Assembly (NCBI GenBank): GCA_900404475.1
Contig: OUQQ01000170.1
Coordinates: 1 to 32,612, forward strand
DNA: 32,612 nt
Source: Spongospora subterranea
Lineage: Eukaryota; Endomyxa; Phytomyxea; Plasmodiophorida; Plasmodiophoridae
Direction of reading: 5' to 3'
Shown: piece after piece, positions 32,368 through 32,612 of the stretch
Position numbering within the stretch: position 1 is the first letter of the stretch
How the letters are laid out: each line of letters begins with the position of its first letter
Translations under genes and position numbers: made by a program
The notes under the pieces: model-generated
What the model saw: only the letters and a program-made list of their open reading frames with translations
Databases searched by the model: none
What the model was told of the DNA's origin: nothing

Positions 32368-32612
32368 GAGTTGGTAATAGATATAGGTGTATTTATCTTG
32401 AGTTGGTAATAGAGTTGGTAATAGATATAGGTGTATTTATCTTGAGTTGGTAATAGAGTTGGTAATAGATATAGGTGTATTTATCTTGAGTTGGTAATAG
32501 AGTTGGTAATAGATATAGGTGTATTTATCTTGAGTTGGTAATAGATTATGTGTATTTATCTTGAGTTGGTAATAGATATAGGTGTATTTATCTTGAGTTG
32601 GTAATAGATATA
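32368..32612. repeat. higher-order tandem repeat, runs off the window
   Basis: Two units alternate: a 32-nt unit A and a 12-nt unit B (gagttggtaata) that equals the first 12 nt of A. The order is A (32368-32399), B, A, B, A, B, A (32500-32531), a 31-nt variant A (32532-32562), A (32563-32594) and a partial A to the window end. The AB pair makes a 44-nt period. The copies are almost identical, so expansion is recent. Confidence 0.95.

Overview
The window is nuclear DNA from a eukaryote with a compact, intron-rich genome. Most introns I can place are about 43-82 nt long with GT..AG ends, and genes lie close together on both strands. The repertoire points to a fungus or fungus-like opisthokont: a polysaccharide-deacetylase-family protein, a GPI-anchor-like surface protein, a DUF2235 hydrolase, an AVL9-like trafficking protein and a SKP1/F-box pair. 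An early-diverging lineage would fit, because glutamine amidotransferase and carbamoyl-phosphate synthase are fused and no dihydroorotase or aspartate transcarbamoylase follows. I cannot name the species. All splice structures were inferred by eye from frame, phase and splice consensus.

Layout. 0.7-4 kb: a small two-exon gene, uroporphyrinogen decarboxylase (haem synthesis) and SKP1, all on the minus strand. 4.2-6 kb: an unknown minus-strand ORF and a plus-strand F-box/armadillo protein pointing away from SKP1. 6.2-7.5 kb: a multi-exon coiled-coil protein. 8-8.9 kb: an intact NAM-associated (PIF/Harbinger ORF1-like) gene. 9.1-11.1 kb: a divergent pair, a type II membrane glycosyltransferase-like protein and an Asp-rich membrane protein. 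11.2-13.1 kb: a multi-pass membrane protein. About 14.3-15.05 kb: a decayed Penelope-like reverse transcriptase.

15.5-19.7 kb: an AVL9-like protein, a deacetylase-family protein that has lost its catalytic residues, and a 183-residue unknown, all on the plus strand. 20.3-26.5 kb: the large minus-strand carbamoyl-phosphate synthase. 27.3-30.9 kb: a coiled-coil unknown, the GPI-like surface protein and the six-exon DUF2235 hydrolase. 31.1-32.1 kb: poorly resolved exons, including a possible POT1-like zinc/OB segment. 32.37 kb to the end: a 44-nt higher-order tandem repeat.

Two functional links stand out. SKP1 lies next to an F-box protein of the kind it could recruit into an SCF ubiquitin ligase. 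Secreted or membrane proteins recur at 9-11, 17-18.5 and 28 kb. The most unusual items are the dead deacetylase, the stand-alone synthase fusion, the NAM-associated ORF without a transposase and the possible telomere-binding exons beside the repeat.
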